A stretch of 43,843 bases of DNA from Eubacterium coprostanoligenes (GCF_900167205.1 NZ_FUWW01000015.1:1-43843), one strand, 5' to 3'; numbered from the stretch's first letter, positions 15,798-25,364 are shown. Notes: a model not told the origin generated them from the sequence alone. Made by a program: numbers and translations.

Positions 15798-16817
15798 TTA
15801 TGCACGGGCTACCATTTCGCCGTATTGTTCTTTTGATTTTTTGATGAATTCTTCAACTTGAAGTGCAGACGGCATAGCGTCCGAACAACTGTGTGATGAA
15901 ATCAATATGCTTGCCGAAGCAGAGCCGAATTCAAGACAGTCAATGATGTCTTTGCCTTGGAGCAAACTGTAAAGGAATGATGAGCCGTAGCCGTCACCAC
16001 CGCCAAAGCCTTTGAGCATAACAGCAGGGAATGGCTTGATGTTATAGAACTTGCCGTCATTTGTGTATGCGGTTGAGCCGTCCTTGCCATGCTTGATTAC
16101 GCAGATTGACGCACCGAAACTCTGCCAATATTTTGCAGATTCAGGGTCACTTCCTTTAACACCGATAATTCCTTCTGTGAGGTCAAATTCCTCACGGCTT
16201 CCCATAATGATGTCGGCATTTTGTGCAACGATGCTGTAATATACGGCAATTTCGTCCTTGCTTTTCCAAGTGTATTCTCTGTAATCTATGTCAAAAATAA
16301 TTCTTGTGCTGTTTTTCTTTGCAAGCATCATAGCTTTGAGGCAAGCCTCTCTTGACGGACTTTTTGCAAGTGCCGTACCGCTGATGATGATAGCTTTTGC
16401 AGAGGCAATGTATTCTTCGTCAATATCCGCAGGTTCAAGGCAAAAATCCGCAACATTATCCCTGTACATAAGAATTGATGAAGCTTCTTTAGAAAGGATT
16501 TCAGTAAAGGTAAGACCGATTTTTTCGCCGTTCTTTGCTCTTGTGATTTTTGAAGTGTCAATGCCTTCTTTTTCAAAATAATCAACCACATAGTCGCCGA
16601 GTTGGTCGTCGCTTACGCAACCGAAAAATCCAACCTTGCAACCGAGCCTTGCCAAACCAACCGCAATGTTTGCAGGTGAACCGCCAACATATTTGTTGAA
16701 GTTTGCCGATTCCGACAACGGTCTGTACATATCCGTTGGATTAAAATCAATGGCAATTCTGCCGATTGGTATAAAATCAAGCGGTCTTGACATATCAAAT
16801 GTTACATAATTTTGCAT
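15798..16817 (-). CDS. PfkB-family sugar kinase, IolC-like (5-dehydro-2-deoxygluconokinase)
   Basis: 339 residues of the ribokinase/PfkB family. The N-terminal block KYVGGSPANIAVGLARLG and the stretches ILMYRDNVADFCLEP, SGTALAKSPSREACLKAM and FDIDYREYTW closely resemble IolC, which phosphorylates 2-deoxy-5-keto-D-gluconate in inositol breakdown. The usual GAGDS anion-hole motif reads GGGDG here, with the base Asp275 kept. No other iol gene is present, so the physiological substrate may be a related sugar acid. The ribosome site AAGGGG precedes the ATG. The kinase fold is firm; the substrate is less so. Confidence 0.78.
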   Translation of the reverse strand: MQNYVTFDMSRPLDFIPIGRIAIDFNPTDMYRPLSESANFNKYVGGSPANIAVGLARLGCKVGFFGCVSDDQLGDYVVDYFEKEGIDTSKITRAKNGEKIGLTFTEILSKEASSILMYRDNVADFCLEPADIDEEYIASAKAIIISGTALAKSPSREACLKAMMLAKKNSTRIIFDIDYREYTWKSKDEIAVYYSIVAQNADIIMGSREEFDLTEGIIGVKGSDPESAKYWQSFGASICVIKHGKDGSTAYTNDGKFYNIKPFPAVMLKGFGGGDGYGSSFLYSLLQGKDIIDCLEFGSASASILISSHSCSDAMPSALQVEEFIKKSKEQYGEMVARA

Positions 16818-16892
16818 AATATTTACCCCTTTATATGCTAAAATGTTTTGTCCTTGTTTGTCTTGCTTGTGCTGATATTAAGATTTTTTATA

Positions 16893-17223
16893 GCAGAGTT
16901 GTCCGTAAGCCGAGTTCTGTCGTGGACGATTATCTATCTCGACAAGATGTTGCCACCTTGCTCAAGCCACCCGTCGGAGTTATGTGGCGAGCAACCAACT
17001 CTCCGGTCGGTGTTGCAGCGGATAGGGTTTACATGGCAGAGAATGTCTCCACTCTCTCGGTGAGCTCTTACCTCGCCTTTCCACCCTTACCGTAAAGACG
17101 GCGGTTTATTTCTGTTGCACTTTCCCTAAGGTCACCCTCGGCGGCCGTTAGCCGTTATCCTGCTCTGTGCTGCTCGGACTTTCCTCATAGTCAAAGACTA
17201 CGCAACCGTCTGGACAACTCTAT
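16893..17223 (-). ncRNA. rnpB: RNase P RNA (A-type)
   Basis: On the minus strand the 5' end (AGAGTTGTCC) pairs with the 3' end (GGACAACTCT). Conserved blocks appear in order: GAGGAAAGTCCGAGC, then the J5/15-P15 type stretch GGTAAGGGTGGAAAGGCGAGG, GTAAGAGCTCACCG, ATGTAAACCC, and ACAGAACTCGGCTTACGG near the 3' end. About 330 nt and the A-type layout fit Clostridia. It is the catalytic RNA that matures tRNA 5' ends. Its promoter is at 17229-17257. Confidence 0.95.
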
Positions 17224-17228
17224 CTTAT

Positions 17229-17257
17229 ATAATAAATTATTCCGACCAAAAATGCAA
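17229..17257 (-). promoter_or_regulatory. Promoter of rnpB
   Basis: On the minus strand TTGCAT (17252-17257), 17 bp, TATTAT (17229-17234), just upstream of the RNase P RNA 5' end. Confidence 0.6.
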
Positions 17258-17273
17258 TATTAAATAAAAAAAG

Positions 17274-17302
17274 TTGAAAATATGATTAATATGGTGTACA
17301 CT
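17274..17302 (+). promoter_or_regulatory. Promoter of the LCP gene
   Basis: TTGAAA (17274-17279), 17 bp, TACACT (17297-17302), about 40 bases before the start codon at 17344. Confidence 0.5.
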
Positions 17303-17343
17303 GAATTTAATATATAATTCTAAAATAAAGGAAGGGTGTTCGT

Positions 17344-18633
17344 ATGCCTCGCTTTGAAAAAGAGGGTTTTAACCCTAAAAAAAGAATAGATAACGACAGC
17401 CGAGACAGAAGCGTTCCCGTTGACGAAGATTACTTTAGCCAAAATGATTTTAACAGCGATGATGTTATTGATAATCAAAATACGGCTGATTACGATTTGG
17501 ATGCTTTTATGCAGGAACTTGATGAACCACAACGCTCAAACCGTCAAAGCGTCAACGATTTTGTGCCACAGGTTTATCTTGATGAAGATGCCAAAAGGCG
17601 CAAAGAAAACGAAGAAAGAGCACGCCAAAGACGGGAAACAACCCGACCTCCTCGCCGCAAAAGACGAAAAGGTTCAAGACCGAATAATGCAAAGAATATT
17701 TTTAGGGCGGTTTTGGCAGTCGTTCTTGCTTTGATTATCGGTGCGGGCTGTTTTGTCTGCAACGCTATGGGCAAGGTCACCTATGATGACACACGCAAAA
17801 ATCAGTATGTCAGCAAATCGGATTTGACCCGTTCATCGAGTGTAACAAATATTCTTTTGCTCGGTGTTGATGCTCGTAATCCAAAAGATGATACCGCTTC
17901 TCGTTCCGATTCAATGATGCTCATTTCTATTGATAAGGCACACAACTGCATAAAAATGGTTTCGTTCTTGCGTGACACTTGGGTGTACATTCCTTGCGTT
18001 GACAAAAAGCAACGACTCAATGCGGCCTGTCAGTATGACGGCTACAATGGTGTTGTTGATACTATTGAATATAATTTTGGCATAGATATTGACGGATATG
18101 TTGTTGCTGATTTTGAAATGTTCAAGGTACTTGTTGACAGCATCGGCGGTGTCGAGGTTGAAGTAACCGAAAAAGAAGCCAAGGAGGTAACCTCTCACAA
18201 AGGCAGATACGGCAATGTCAAACTTGATGCGGGCAAGTACAAATTAACCGGAGAACAGGCTCTTGCTTATTGCAGAATAAGAAAAATTGACACCGACTTT
18301 ATGCGTGCTTATCGTCAAAGAACCGTTATGCAGGCAATCCTTAAGAGCGTGAAATCTGCAAATCCGGTAAAACTCGCAATGATGGCAACCAAGGCTGCGC
18401 CGTATATTCAAACCAATCTTTCAAAGGCAAAGATTATTTCTGCCGGTATGAAAGCACTTCCGTGCATCAGTGATATGGCAGAGGTTCGTGTTCCGTTTGA
18501 CGGCACTTGGCAATATGCAACAATCGGCGGTGCAAGCGTTATTACCATTGATGTTGATAAAAATAAAGAAAAATTGCAGGATTTAATTTATAACAAATCT
18601 GCTGCGGAAATCAGAGCAGAGCAAAGTAAATAA
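17344..18633 (+). CDS. LytR-CpsA-Psr (LCP) family cell-wall glycopolymer ligase
   Basis: 429 residues. A long charged cytoplasmic N-terminus (about 1-117, ending in a very basic RPPRRKRRKG stretch) is followed by one membrane helix (about 119-138) and an extracellular LCP domain. Family motifs are visible: NILLLGVDAR, RSDSMMLISIDK, MVSFLRDTWVYIP and YCRIRKIDTDFMRAYRQR, the Arg/Asp residues that bind the lipid pyrophosphate. LCP proteins attach teichoic-acid-like or other polymers to peptidoglycan. AAGGAAGGG precedes the ATG. The two CDP-glycerol transferases at 23056-25363 may make a polymer for it. Confidence 0.9.
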   Translation: MPRFEKEGFNPKKRIDNDSRDRSVPVDEDYFSQNDFNSDDVIDNQNTADYDLDAFMQELDEPQRSNRQSVNDFVPQVYLDEDAKRRKENEERARQRRETTRPPRRKRRKGSRPNNAKNIFRAVLAVVLALIIGAGCFVCNAMGKVTYDDTRKNQYVSKSDLTRSSSVTNILLLGVDARNPKDDTASRSDSMMLISIDKAHNCIKMVSFLRDTWVYIPCVDKKQRLNAACQYDGYNGVVDTIEYNFGIDIDGYVVADFEMFKVLVDSIGGVEVEVTEKEAKEVTSHKGRYGNVKLDAGKYKLTGEQALAYCRIRKIDTDFMRAYRQRTVMQAILKSVKSANPVKLAMMATKAAPYIQTNLSKAKIISAGMKALPCISDMAEVRVPFDGTWQYATIGGASVITIDVDKNKEKLQDLIYNKSAAEIRAEQSK

Positions 18634-18701
18634 TAGACTTTTGCGATTTGTTTTGAATTGTTTTGGCAATATCTTTAGTGTATTTGTTCACACTTTGTAA
18701 A

Positions 18702-18730
18702 TTGACTTTGATATTATGTTTTGATATAAT
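18702..18730 (+). promoter_or_regulatory. Promoter of the GH20-M28 unit
   Basis: TTGACT (18702-18707), 17 bp, TATAAT (18725-18730), about 49 bases before the start codon at 18779. Confidence 0.75.
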
Positions 18731-18778
18731 ATTACAAGCCTGTTTTTCAGGTTATATATGATAAATTGGAGAAAAATT

Positions 18779-20377
18779 ATGCTATCAGTTATTCCTGCCC
18801 CTAAAAAGGCGAAAGAACTCGGCGGAGTATTTGTTTTGCCGGCACACTTAAAGGTAAAGTCTGATTTTGACCTTCCTCTTTTGGAGGGTAGGGTCGATTT
18901 TTGTGAAAATGAATCTGATGCAACCGTTGTTATCATTAAGAACGAAAGTATTGCAAAAGAAGGCTATACTCTGGGAGTTACAAGGGAGCGTATCGTTATT
19001 TTGGCAAGCCAAAAAATCGGTGTTTATTACGCTCTTCAAACTGTAAGAAAAATTGCTCATGTTGATACAGGTGGCAGGGAAGTACCTTGCTGTGATATTG
19101 AGGATGAGCCTCGTTTTCCTTTCAGAGGCATTTCGCTTGATGTGTCACGCCATTTTTATGATGTTGATTATATCAAGCAGTACATAAATTGGTTATTTAT
19201 GGAAAAGCTCAATGTCTTTCATTGGCATTTGACCGATGATGTGGGATGGCGAGTAGAAATTAAAAAGTATCCTCTTTTGACTGAAATCGGCTCAAAGCGT
19301 GCCTATACACAACTTGACGGTTGGCAGTCAACAAAGATGGAAGAAAAGCCGTATTCAGGCTATTATACACAGGAGCAGATTAAAGAAATCGTTGCTTACG
19401 CAAAGGAACGAGGCATCACTGTCATTCCTGAAATTGATTTTCCTGCTCACTGTGCGGCTGTTTTCTCTGCTTACAGCAACCTTGCGTGCAGAGATTTGAA
19501 GCGAGATGTTCCTGGCTATTTTGGGGCAAAAATTCCAACAAAACTTTATGGGCAAAAAGATTGGAACAGAACCCTTTGTATGGGCAAGGAAGAGAGTTTG
19601 CAGTTTGTATATGATGTTCTTGACGAAATCTGCGAGATGTTTGATTCACCGTATATTCACCTTGGCGGTGACGAAGCACCAATGGACGAGTGGAAAAAAT
19701 GCCCTAATTGCCAAAGGGTGATGAAAGAGAACAATCTCAAAAATGAAGAAGAACTTCAAGGCTGGTTTGAAAATAAAGTGTCGCAGTTCCTTAAAACAAA
19801 GGACAGACAGATGATTGGCTGGAATGAAATTCTTGCAGCCGAAAATGTAAATAAGAGCGACAAGAATATTGTTGCACAGTATTGGACACCAATCCGTGAC
19901 AGAAAAGCAGAGGAATATGTCAACAACGGCGGAAAAATGATTATGAGTAATCATCAATCCTTCTATTTTGATATGCCTTATGCCAAGTATCCACTTAAAA
20001 AAACATATGAGTATAAGCCTGAAAACTTTGGTGTAACCAAGGATAATGTAAAAAATGTTCTTGGCGTTGAGGGTGAAGTTTGGACAGAATGGATTAGAGA
20101 CAGAGAAAGACTCGAAATGCTTGTTTTTCCTAGAATGCAGGCGCTTTCAGAAGTTGCATGGTCACCTGAAGAAAAGCGTGATTTTGCAGATTTCAAGGCA
20201 AGACTTGATGATTTCAAGCCAACCTTTGATGCTTTGGGAATCAATTATGCGGTTGATAAGATTTCTATGCCAAAGAATCCTTTTAAGCGTTCAAAAATTT
20301 TAAAACTGTTTTCAAACGGCAATACCGACCTTGAAAATCAATTAAATGCTCAATATAAAGCTAAAGGAGAACGATAA
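18779..20377 (+). CDS. Beta-N-acetylhexosaminidase, glycoside hydrolase family 20
   Basis: 532 residues. An N-terminal GH20b-type domain is followed by the catalytic barrel beginning RFPFRGISLDVSRHFYDVDYI. The catalytic pair is Asp298-Glu299 in HLGGDEAP; the substrate-assisted mechanism uses this D-E. HWHLTDDVGWR and WNEIL are also typical. It releases terminal beta-GlcNAc/GalNAc, for example from chitobiose, peptidoglycan or glycans. There is no signal peptide, so it is cytoplasmic. The start is the ATG at 18779 behind GGAG; an in-frame ATG at 18758 lies upstream of that site and is unlikely. The stop is one base before the next gene's ATG. Confidence 0.92.
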   Translation: MLSVIPAPKKAKELGGVFVLPAHLKVKSDFDLPLLEGRVDFCENESDATVVIIKNESIAKEGYTLGVTRERIVILASQKIGVYYALQTVRKIAHVDTGGREVPCCDIEDEPRFPFRGISLDVSRHFYDVDYIKQYINWLFMEKLNVFHWHLTDDVGWRVEIKKYPLLTEIGSKRAYTQLDGWQSTKMEEKPYSGYYTQEQIKEIVAYAKERGITVIPEIDFPAHCAAVFSAYSNLACRDLKRDVPGYFGAKIPTKLYGQKDWNRTLCMGKEESLQFVYDVLDEICEMFDSPYIHLGGDEAPMDEWKKCPNCQRVMKENNLKNEEELQGWFENKVSQFLKTKDRQMIGWNEILAAENVNKSDKNIVAQYWTPIRDRKAEEYVNNGGKMIMSNHQSFYFDMPYAKYPLKKTYEYKPENFGVTKDNVKNVLGVEGEVWTEWIRDRERLEMLVFPRMQALSEVAWSPEEKRDFADFKARLDDFKPTFDALGINYAVDKISMPKNPFKRSKILKLFSNGNTDLENQLNAQYKAKGER

Positions 20378-20378
20378 A

Positions 20379-21674
20379 ATGAAATTTAAAGATTTTCCGC
20401 AGGCAGTCATTGATGAAAATGTTGATTATACCGTAAAGGAAATCACCAATGTCATCAAGAGATACGGTCCTCGTGAGTCCGGCAACAAAAACTGCCTTGC
20501 AACTCAAAAACACATCGACAAGGAAATGAAGCCGTTTTGTGACGAAACAGGTTTTGAAGAATATAAAATGGCTCCAAAGGCATTTTTGCATTTCACAAAA
20601 ACCGTTTCCGTAACAATCATTTTGGCAGTTGTTGTTTGCCTTGCATTGGTGTACACAGGCGTTTTAAGCGGTGTAGGCGGTTCGGACTTCTTCGTTCCTC
20701 AGTGTATCGTTGGTGGTGTTGTTGCAATCGGTCTTTTTATCACAGCAATGGAATTCTTGTTCTACAAGCAGTTTTGTGATGTTTTCTACAAGAAGATTGA
20801 CGGACATAACTATTATGCAGTTCGTAAGCCACAGGGCGAAGTTAAAAGAAGAATTATCATCTCCGGTCACTGCGATTCAGCTTATCAGTGGCGTCACCTT
20901 TACTATGCAAAGGGCAAAATTCCGCTTATGGGCATTTGTATGGGCGGAACAATCGTCGGTGCGTTCATTTCTGTAATAATTGCAATCATTGCAATTATCG
21001 CAAACTTTGTTGAAATGGGTGCTTTCGGCGACTTTATGGTAAATTACAGCTTCTATTTCCATATAATTACTGCACTCTTTATGGTGACACTCTTCCTTTT
21101 TGTTGATTTCAAAACTATTTCACCGGGTGCAAACGATAACCTTACAGGTACTTATTCTGCTGTATGTGCACTTCGTATGCTTGATATGGCAGGTGTTGAG
21201 TTTGAAAACACAGAAGTTGTTGCTATGATCACCGATGGTGAGGAAGCAGGACTTCGTGGTTGTAAGAACTGGGCAAAGAACCACAAGGATGAATATGTAA
21301 ATTCAGGTGTAGAAACAGCTGTTCTTTGCGTTGATACTCTCACAGACCTTGATTATCTCAATGTTTATTCCCGTGATATGACAGGCACGGTAAAACACTC
21401 ACAGCCTTTCAGCCAACTTGTTATGGACTCTGCCAAGGAAGCAGGTCACAATGATTTGAAGTTTGCAAATGTATTCTTCGGTTCATCGGATGCTGCTGCA
21501 TTCACACAAGAGGGAATCACAGCAACTTGTCTTGCGGCTATGGACCCTACTCCTGCCGATTACTATCACAATGTTCGTGACAGCTATGACAGACTTGTTC
21601 CTGAAGCAATCAAAACAGGCTATGAGGTTATCCTTTCAACTATTTTCAATTTTGATGAAAAAGGACTTAACTAA
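20379..21674 (+). CDS. M28-family zinc metallopeptidase with membrane helices
   Basis: 431 residues. A soluble N-terminal part is followed by about two helices (near 70-125), part of the peptidase domain, two more helices (near 185-245), then the rest of the catalytic domain. The expected M28 ligand pattern is visible: His in ISGHCDSAY, Asp in PGANDNLTG, the Glu pair in TDGEEAGLRG, Asp in VLCVDTLTD and a late His in DYYHNVRDSYD. Family members are aminopeptidases or related hydrolases; the membrane helices inside the domain are unusual. The start is the ATG at 20379 with AAAGGAG upstream, one base after the GH20 stop, so the two are translationally coupled. Confidence 0.82.
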   Translation: MKFKDFPQAVIDENVDYTVKEITNVIKRYGPRESGNKNCLATQKHIDKEMKPFCDETGFEEYKMAPKAFLHFTKTVSVTIILAVVVCLALVYTGVLSGVGGSDFFVPQCIVGGVVAIGLFITAMEFLFYKQFCDVFYKKIDGHNYYAVRKPQGEVKRRIIISGHCDSAYQWRHLYYAKGKIPLMGICMGGTIVGAFISVIIAIIAIIANFVEMGAFGDFMVNYSFYFHIITALFMVTLFLFVDFKTISPGANDNLTGTYSAVCALRMLDMAGVEFENTEVVAMITDGEEAGLRGCKNWAKNHKDEYVNSGVETAVLCVDTLTDLDYLNVYSRDMTGTVKHSQPFSQLVMDSAKEAGHNDLKFANVFFGSSDAAAFTQEGITATCLAAMDPTPADYYHNVRDSYDRLVPEAIKTGYEVILSTIFNFDEKGLN

Positions 21675-21687
21675 CATATAATTATTA

Positions 21688-21718
21688 AAGAAATCCTGCT
21701 TTTAACGGGATTTCTTTT
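21688..21718 (+). terminator. Terminator of the GH20-M28 unit
   Basis: AAGAAATCC pairs with GGATTTCTT across a short loop and is followed by TTAT, directly after the M28 gene. Confidence 0.7.
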
Positions 21719-21726
21719 ATTTTATA

Positions 21727-21755
21727 TTGTATCTTATTATATTTTATGGTAAAAT
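21727..21755 (+). promoter_or_regulatory. Promoter of the glyA operon
   Basis: TTGTAT (21727-21732), 17 bp, TAAAAT (21750-21755), 33 bases before the glyA ATG. Confidence 0.55.
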
Positions 21756-21788
21756 GGATACATATATTAAATCATCGGAGGAATAAAT

Positions 21789-23042
21789 ATGTACAACGAT
21801 TATTACGATTCAATCGCAAAGGTTGCCGAAACCGACAGCGAGGTAGCAGACGCAATGGCGCTTGAGCTTAAGCGTCAGAGAGAAAATATTGAGCTTATCG
21901 CATCGGAGAACCTTGTATCTCCTCAGGTTATGGCGGCTATGGGCTCTGTTCTTACAAACAAGTATGCAGAGGGCTTGCCTGCAAAGAGATATTACGGCGG
22001 ATGCCAGTATGTTGATATTGTTGAGGAAATCGCTATCAAGCGTGCTTGTGAACTTTTTGGTTGCAAGTTTGCAAATGTTCAGCCACACTCGGGTGCACAG
22101 GCAAACACAGCCGTTTATCTTGCACTCCTCAAACCGGGCGACACCGTTATGGGTATGAGCCTCGATAACGGCGGACACCTCACTCACGGTTCTCCTGCAA
22201 ATATTTCGGGCAAGTATTTCAATTTTATTCCTTACGGTGTAAATGAAGAGGGATATATCGACCTTGCCGCTTTTGCAAAGCAGGTAAATAAGGTTAAGCC
22301 AAAGCTTATCGTAGCAGGTGCTTCCGCTTATCCGAGAGAAATTGATTTTGCAACAATGGCAGACATCGCTCATGCAAACGGCGCAATGTTTATGGTTGAT
22401 ATGGCTCATATTGCAGGCCTTGTTGCCGCAGGACTTCATCAGTCGCCGATTCCATATGCAGATGTTGTTACAACAACTACACACAAAACACTTCGCGGTC
22501 CTCGTGGCGGTCTTATCCTTTGCAACAACCCTTATCTTGCAAAGAAACTTAATTCTGCTGTATTCCCGGGCACACAGGGCGGTCCTTTGATGCATGTTAT
22601 CGCAGGCAAGGCAGTATGCTTCGGTGAAGCTCTCAAACCTGAATTTAAGGAATATCAACAGTGTGTAATCGACAATGCACAGGCTCTTGCAAACGGACTT
22701 ATTTCAAGAGGTCAAAACCTTGTTTCGGGCGGTACCGATAACCACCTTTGCCTCCTTGATTTGAGAGGTACGGGCGTAACAGGTAAGGAACTTGAAGCAC
22801 GACTTGACGAGGTACATATCACTCTTAACAAGAACACTGTTCCAAACGAGCCGTTGTCACCGTTCGTTACATCGGGTGTCCGTATCGGTACTCCTGCCGC
22901 TACAACAAGAGGTCTAAATACAGATGATTTTGACAAGATTGCAGAGTTCATCGCTCTTGCCGTTACTGATTATGATGCAAAGAAGCAGTACATCCTTGAC
23001 GGCGTTGCCCAAATCTGTGCAAAGTATCCACTTTATGAGTGA
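21789..23042 (+). CDS. glyA: Serine hydroxymethyltransferase
   Basis: 417 residues, the standard bacterial length. A PLP enzyme that interconverts serine and glycine with tetrahydrofolate, the main source of one-carbon units. The PLP lysine is Lys233 in [21 protein letters not shown], the Tyr-rich [12 protein letters not shown] and HSGAQAN blocks are intact. GGAGGA precedes the ATG. It is the first gene of a run glyA - two CDP-glycerol transferases - aminotransferase - trpS with gaps of 1-18 bases, ending at the terminator at 27585. Confidence 0.97.
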   Translation: MYNDYYDSIAKVAETDSEVADAMALELKRQRENIELIASENLVSPQVMAAMGSVLTNKYAEGLPAKRYYGGCQYVDIVEEIAIKRACELFGCKFANVQPHSGAQANTAVYLALLKPGDTVMGMSLDNGGHLTHGSPANISGKYFNFIPYGVNEEGYIDLAAFAKQVNKVKPKLIVAGASAYPREIDFATMADIAHANGAMFMVDMAHIAGLVAAGLHQSPIPYADVVTTTTHKTLRGPRGGLILCNNPYLAKKLNSAVFPGTQGGPLMHVIAGKAVCFGEALKPEFKEYQQCVIDNAQALANGLISRGQNLVSGGTDNHLCLLDLRGTGVTGKELEARLDEVHITLNKNTVPNEPLSPFVTSGVRIGTPAATTRGLNTDDFDKIAEFIALAVTDYDAKKQYILDGVAQICAKYPLYE

Positions 23043-23055
23043 TTGATATCGGATT

Positions 23056-24243
23056 ATGATTAACTTGCTTGGCAGAATATTCGGGGTTCTTATTAACTTC
23101 GTTTATTCGTTCTTTAAGCTGAATAAAACTAAAAATCAGGTTGCATTCATCTCTCGCCAGAGTGAAAATCCGTCACTTGATTTTCAGTATCTTATTGATG
23201 AAATTCAAACAAATTATCCGCAGTATGAGGTAGTTGTCCTTTGCAAAATGATACCTGCCTCTTTTGGCGGAAAGATCAAATATGTCGGCGAAATGTTCAG
23301 GCAAATGAAAGCACTTTCGCAATCAAAGGTCGTTGTGCTTGACGGCTATTGTATTTTGGCTTCTGTCCTTAATCATAAAAAGGACCTGAAGATTATTCAA
23401 ATTTGGCATGCTCTCGGAGCGTTCAAACGCTTTGGCAAATCTGTTCTTGATATGCCGGGCGGTAAATCTTCCGCAACTGCCAATGCGTTCAAAATGCACA
23501 GGAACTACGATTTGATTGCCACATCGGGCGACAAATGTGTTCCGTTTTTTGCCGAGGCTTTCGGTCAACCTGAAGAAAAGTTTATTCCAATCGGTATTCC
23601 GAGAATGGACTATCTCACCGACAGCGGAAAAAATGCAAAGGTTGCGCAGAATGTTTATTCTGTCTATCCCGAGCTTGATAACGGCAAAAAAACAATCCTC
23701 TATGTTCCAACCTTTAGGGACAAGCCGGAGGATATTGAAGCACTCCATAAAATGACGGCGGATTTTGTTTCAAAGGTTGATTATTCAAAATATAACCTTG
23801 TTGTAAAGCACCATGTGGTCGATACCAATTTTGAAGAGGTTTATATCGATTCAAGTCAAAATGTTTTCCACGGCGAGCATTTTTCGGGTATGGATTTTAT
23901 GTGCGTTTCCGATTTTGTTGTGACGGATTACAGCTCCGTTATCTATGAAGCTGTGCTCAAGAATTTGCCGATATATATCTTCTGTTTTGATGGCGAAAGG
24001 TATCTTGACGAGCGTGGATTTTACATTGATTTTTGGCACGATATTCCTGCTGTATATGGCAAAACAAGCGAGGAAATCCTGTCGCTGATTGATAGCAACA
24101 CAACTGTTGAAGATGAAAAAATTGCACAGTTCAAAACTGATTATGTAAACAAAAAGTTTGACAGCATCACGCATATTTACGGCGAAATTATTGATTCACT
24201 TATGCGTGGTGAATATGATAATAAATATAATTACAAGGCATAG
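23056..24243 (+). CDS. CDP-glycerol:poly(glycerophosphate) glycerophosphotransferase family protein (1)
   Basis: 395 residues with the glyphos_transf domain of TagB/TagF enzymes. Motifs: IIQIWHALGAFKRFG, ILYVPTFRDK, the acceptor-region VVKHH, and the CDP-binding DFVVTDYSSVIYEA. The N-terminus has one hydrophobic segment (about 1-22) that could anchor it to the membrane. Family members transfer glycerol-phosphate or a similar unit from a CDP-alcohol to a lipid-linked polymer. No strong ribosome site precedes the ATG, so it may depend on glyA read-through. It is paired with a paralogue directly downstream. Confidence 0.85.
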   Translation: MINLLGRIFGVLINFVYSFFKLNKTKNQVAFISRQSENPSLDFQYLIDEIQTNYPQYEVVVLCKMIPASFGGKIKYVGEMFRQMKALSQSKVVVLDGYCILASVLNHKKDLKIIQIWHALGAFKRFGKSVLDMPGGKSSATANAFKMHRNYDLIATSGDKCVPFFAEAFGQPEEKFIPIGIPRMDYLTDSGKNAKVAQNVYSVYPELDNGKKTILYVPTFRDKPEDIEALHKMTADFVSKVDYSKYNLVVKHHVVDTNFEEVYIDSSQNVFHGEHFSGMDFMCVSDFVVTDYSSVIYEAVLKNLPIYIFCFDGERYLDERGFYIDFWHDIPAVYGKTSEEILSLIDSNTTVEDEKIAQFKTDYVNKKFDSITHIYGEIIDSLMRGEYDNKYNYKA

Positions 24244-24244
24244 T

Positions 24245-25363
24245 ATGGGAAAAATCAAGTCTGCGCTTTATCCTCATTTGCAAAGAATGAGATATAAAAA
24301 TTTAATATCCGCCTTTGAAAAAGGGAAGAAGAGCAAAATGCTTGAAAATCAAATTCTTATGCTGTGCACTTCAAAGGGCAAACTTGGCGGAAATCTAAAT
24401 GCCGTTAAGAATTATATCGAAAAAAATGCTCTTGACTATCACATTGTCACCGTCACATCAAAGGAGCAAATGTCTGTTGATGAACTTGGCACGGCAATGG
24501 CGCAGAGCAAATATATTATGGTTGATGATTTTGAGCCGATGGTGTATGTCCTCACTCTTCGTGACGGTCAGCACCTTGTTCAGCTTTGGCACGCAATGGG
24601 AGCGTTCAAACGCTTTGGCTATTGTCGAGGCACTGCGGAATCAGGCTCACTCACCCATAAGAATTACACCGAGGCTATTGTTTCGTCACCCGAGCTTTGC
24701 CAAATTTATGCCGAGTCGTTCGGCATATCGGTTGACAAAATTAAGCCTGTCGGCACTCCGAGAACGGATTTGTTCTTTAATGATGAATATGTCGCTTCGG
24801 CAAAAAAACGGCTTTATGACCGTGCACCGAGCCTCGTCGGCAAAAAGATTTGCCTTTTTGCTCCGACCTTTAGGGGTCAAAATGTAAACGATGCTTATTA
24901 TCCCGAAGATTTCATCGACCTTCAGGGTTTGTCAAATTCTCTCGGTGATGATTGGACAATTATCGTCAAATTTCACCCGTTCATTAAGGATAAGTTCAAT
25001 ATCCCCGATTGCGAAAGAATTTTTGATTTCAGCGATGAAAGGGAAATTAACGATATTCTTTTTATCACGGATGTCCTTGTCACGGATTATTCCTCCGTGA
25101 TATTTGAAAATGCAATTATCGGCAATTCGGCTGTTCTGTATGCTCCCGATTACGAGGAATATAACAGCAACCGTGGTTTCTATTTTGATTATAAGGATTA
25201 TTCTTGCGGTAGTATTGTATCCAATCAAAATGACCTTGCCGATGCCATAAAATCTATAACAAACAATAATGATGATTACATTGCGTTCAAAAAACGATTT
25301 GTGTCTCTTTGTGACGGTCATTCTTGCGAACGCTTTGTCAAAGAAATATTGGAGGAAGGTTAA
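24245..25363 (+). CDS. CDP-glycerol:poly(glycerophosphate) glycerophosphotransferase family protein (2)
   Basis: 372 residues, the same family as the preceding gene: LVQLWHAMGAFKRFG, KICLFAPTFRGQ, IVKFHPFIKD and DVLVTDYSSVIFENA are all present. It differs from its neighbour throughout, so this is an old duplication. The start is taken as the ATG at 24245, two bases after the upstream stop. The frame stays open further upstream inside the previous gene but without a ribosome site. It probably adds a successive unit of the same envelope polymer. Its last codons run to the GGAGGA site of the aminotransferase. Confidence 0.85.
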   Translation: MGKIKSALYPHLQRMRYKNLISAFEKGKKSKMLENQILMLCTSKGKLGGNLNAVKNYIEKNALDYHIVTVTSKEQMSVDELGTAMAQSKYIMVDDFEPMVYVLTLRDGQHLVQLWHAMGAFKRFGYCRGTAESGSLTHKNYTEAIVSSPELCQIYAESFGISVDKIKPVGTPRTDLFFNDEYVASAKKRLYDRAPSLVGKKICLFAPTFRGQNVNDAYYPEDFIDLQGLSNSLGDDWTIIVKFHPFIKDKFNIPDCERIFDFSDEREINDILFITDVLVTDYSSVIFENAIIGNSAVLYAPDYEEYNSNRGFYFDYKDYSCGSIVSNQNDLADAIKSITNNNDDYIAFKKRFVSLCDGHSCERFVKEILEEG

Positions 25364-25364
25364 T

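Noticed and set aside
16835-17095. Plus-strand frames of 70-86 codons
   Set aside because: They lie antisense to RNase P RNA, which explains the sequence fully.
21810-22658. 282-codon frame antisense to glyA
   Set aside because: Antisense shadow of a highly conserved gene, Cys-rich by codon complement only.
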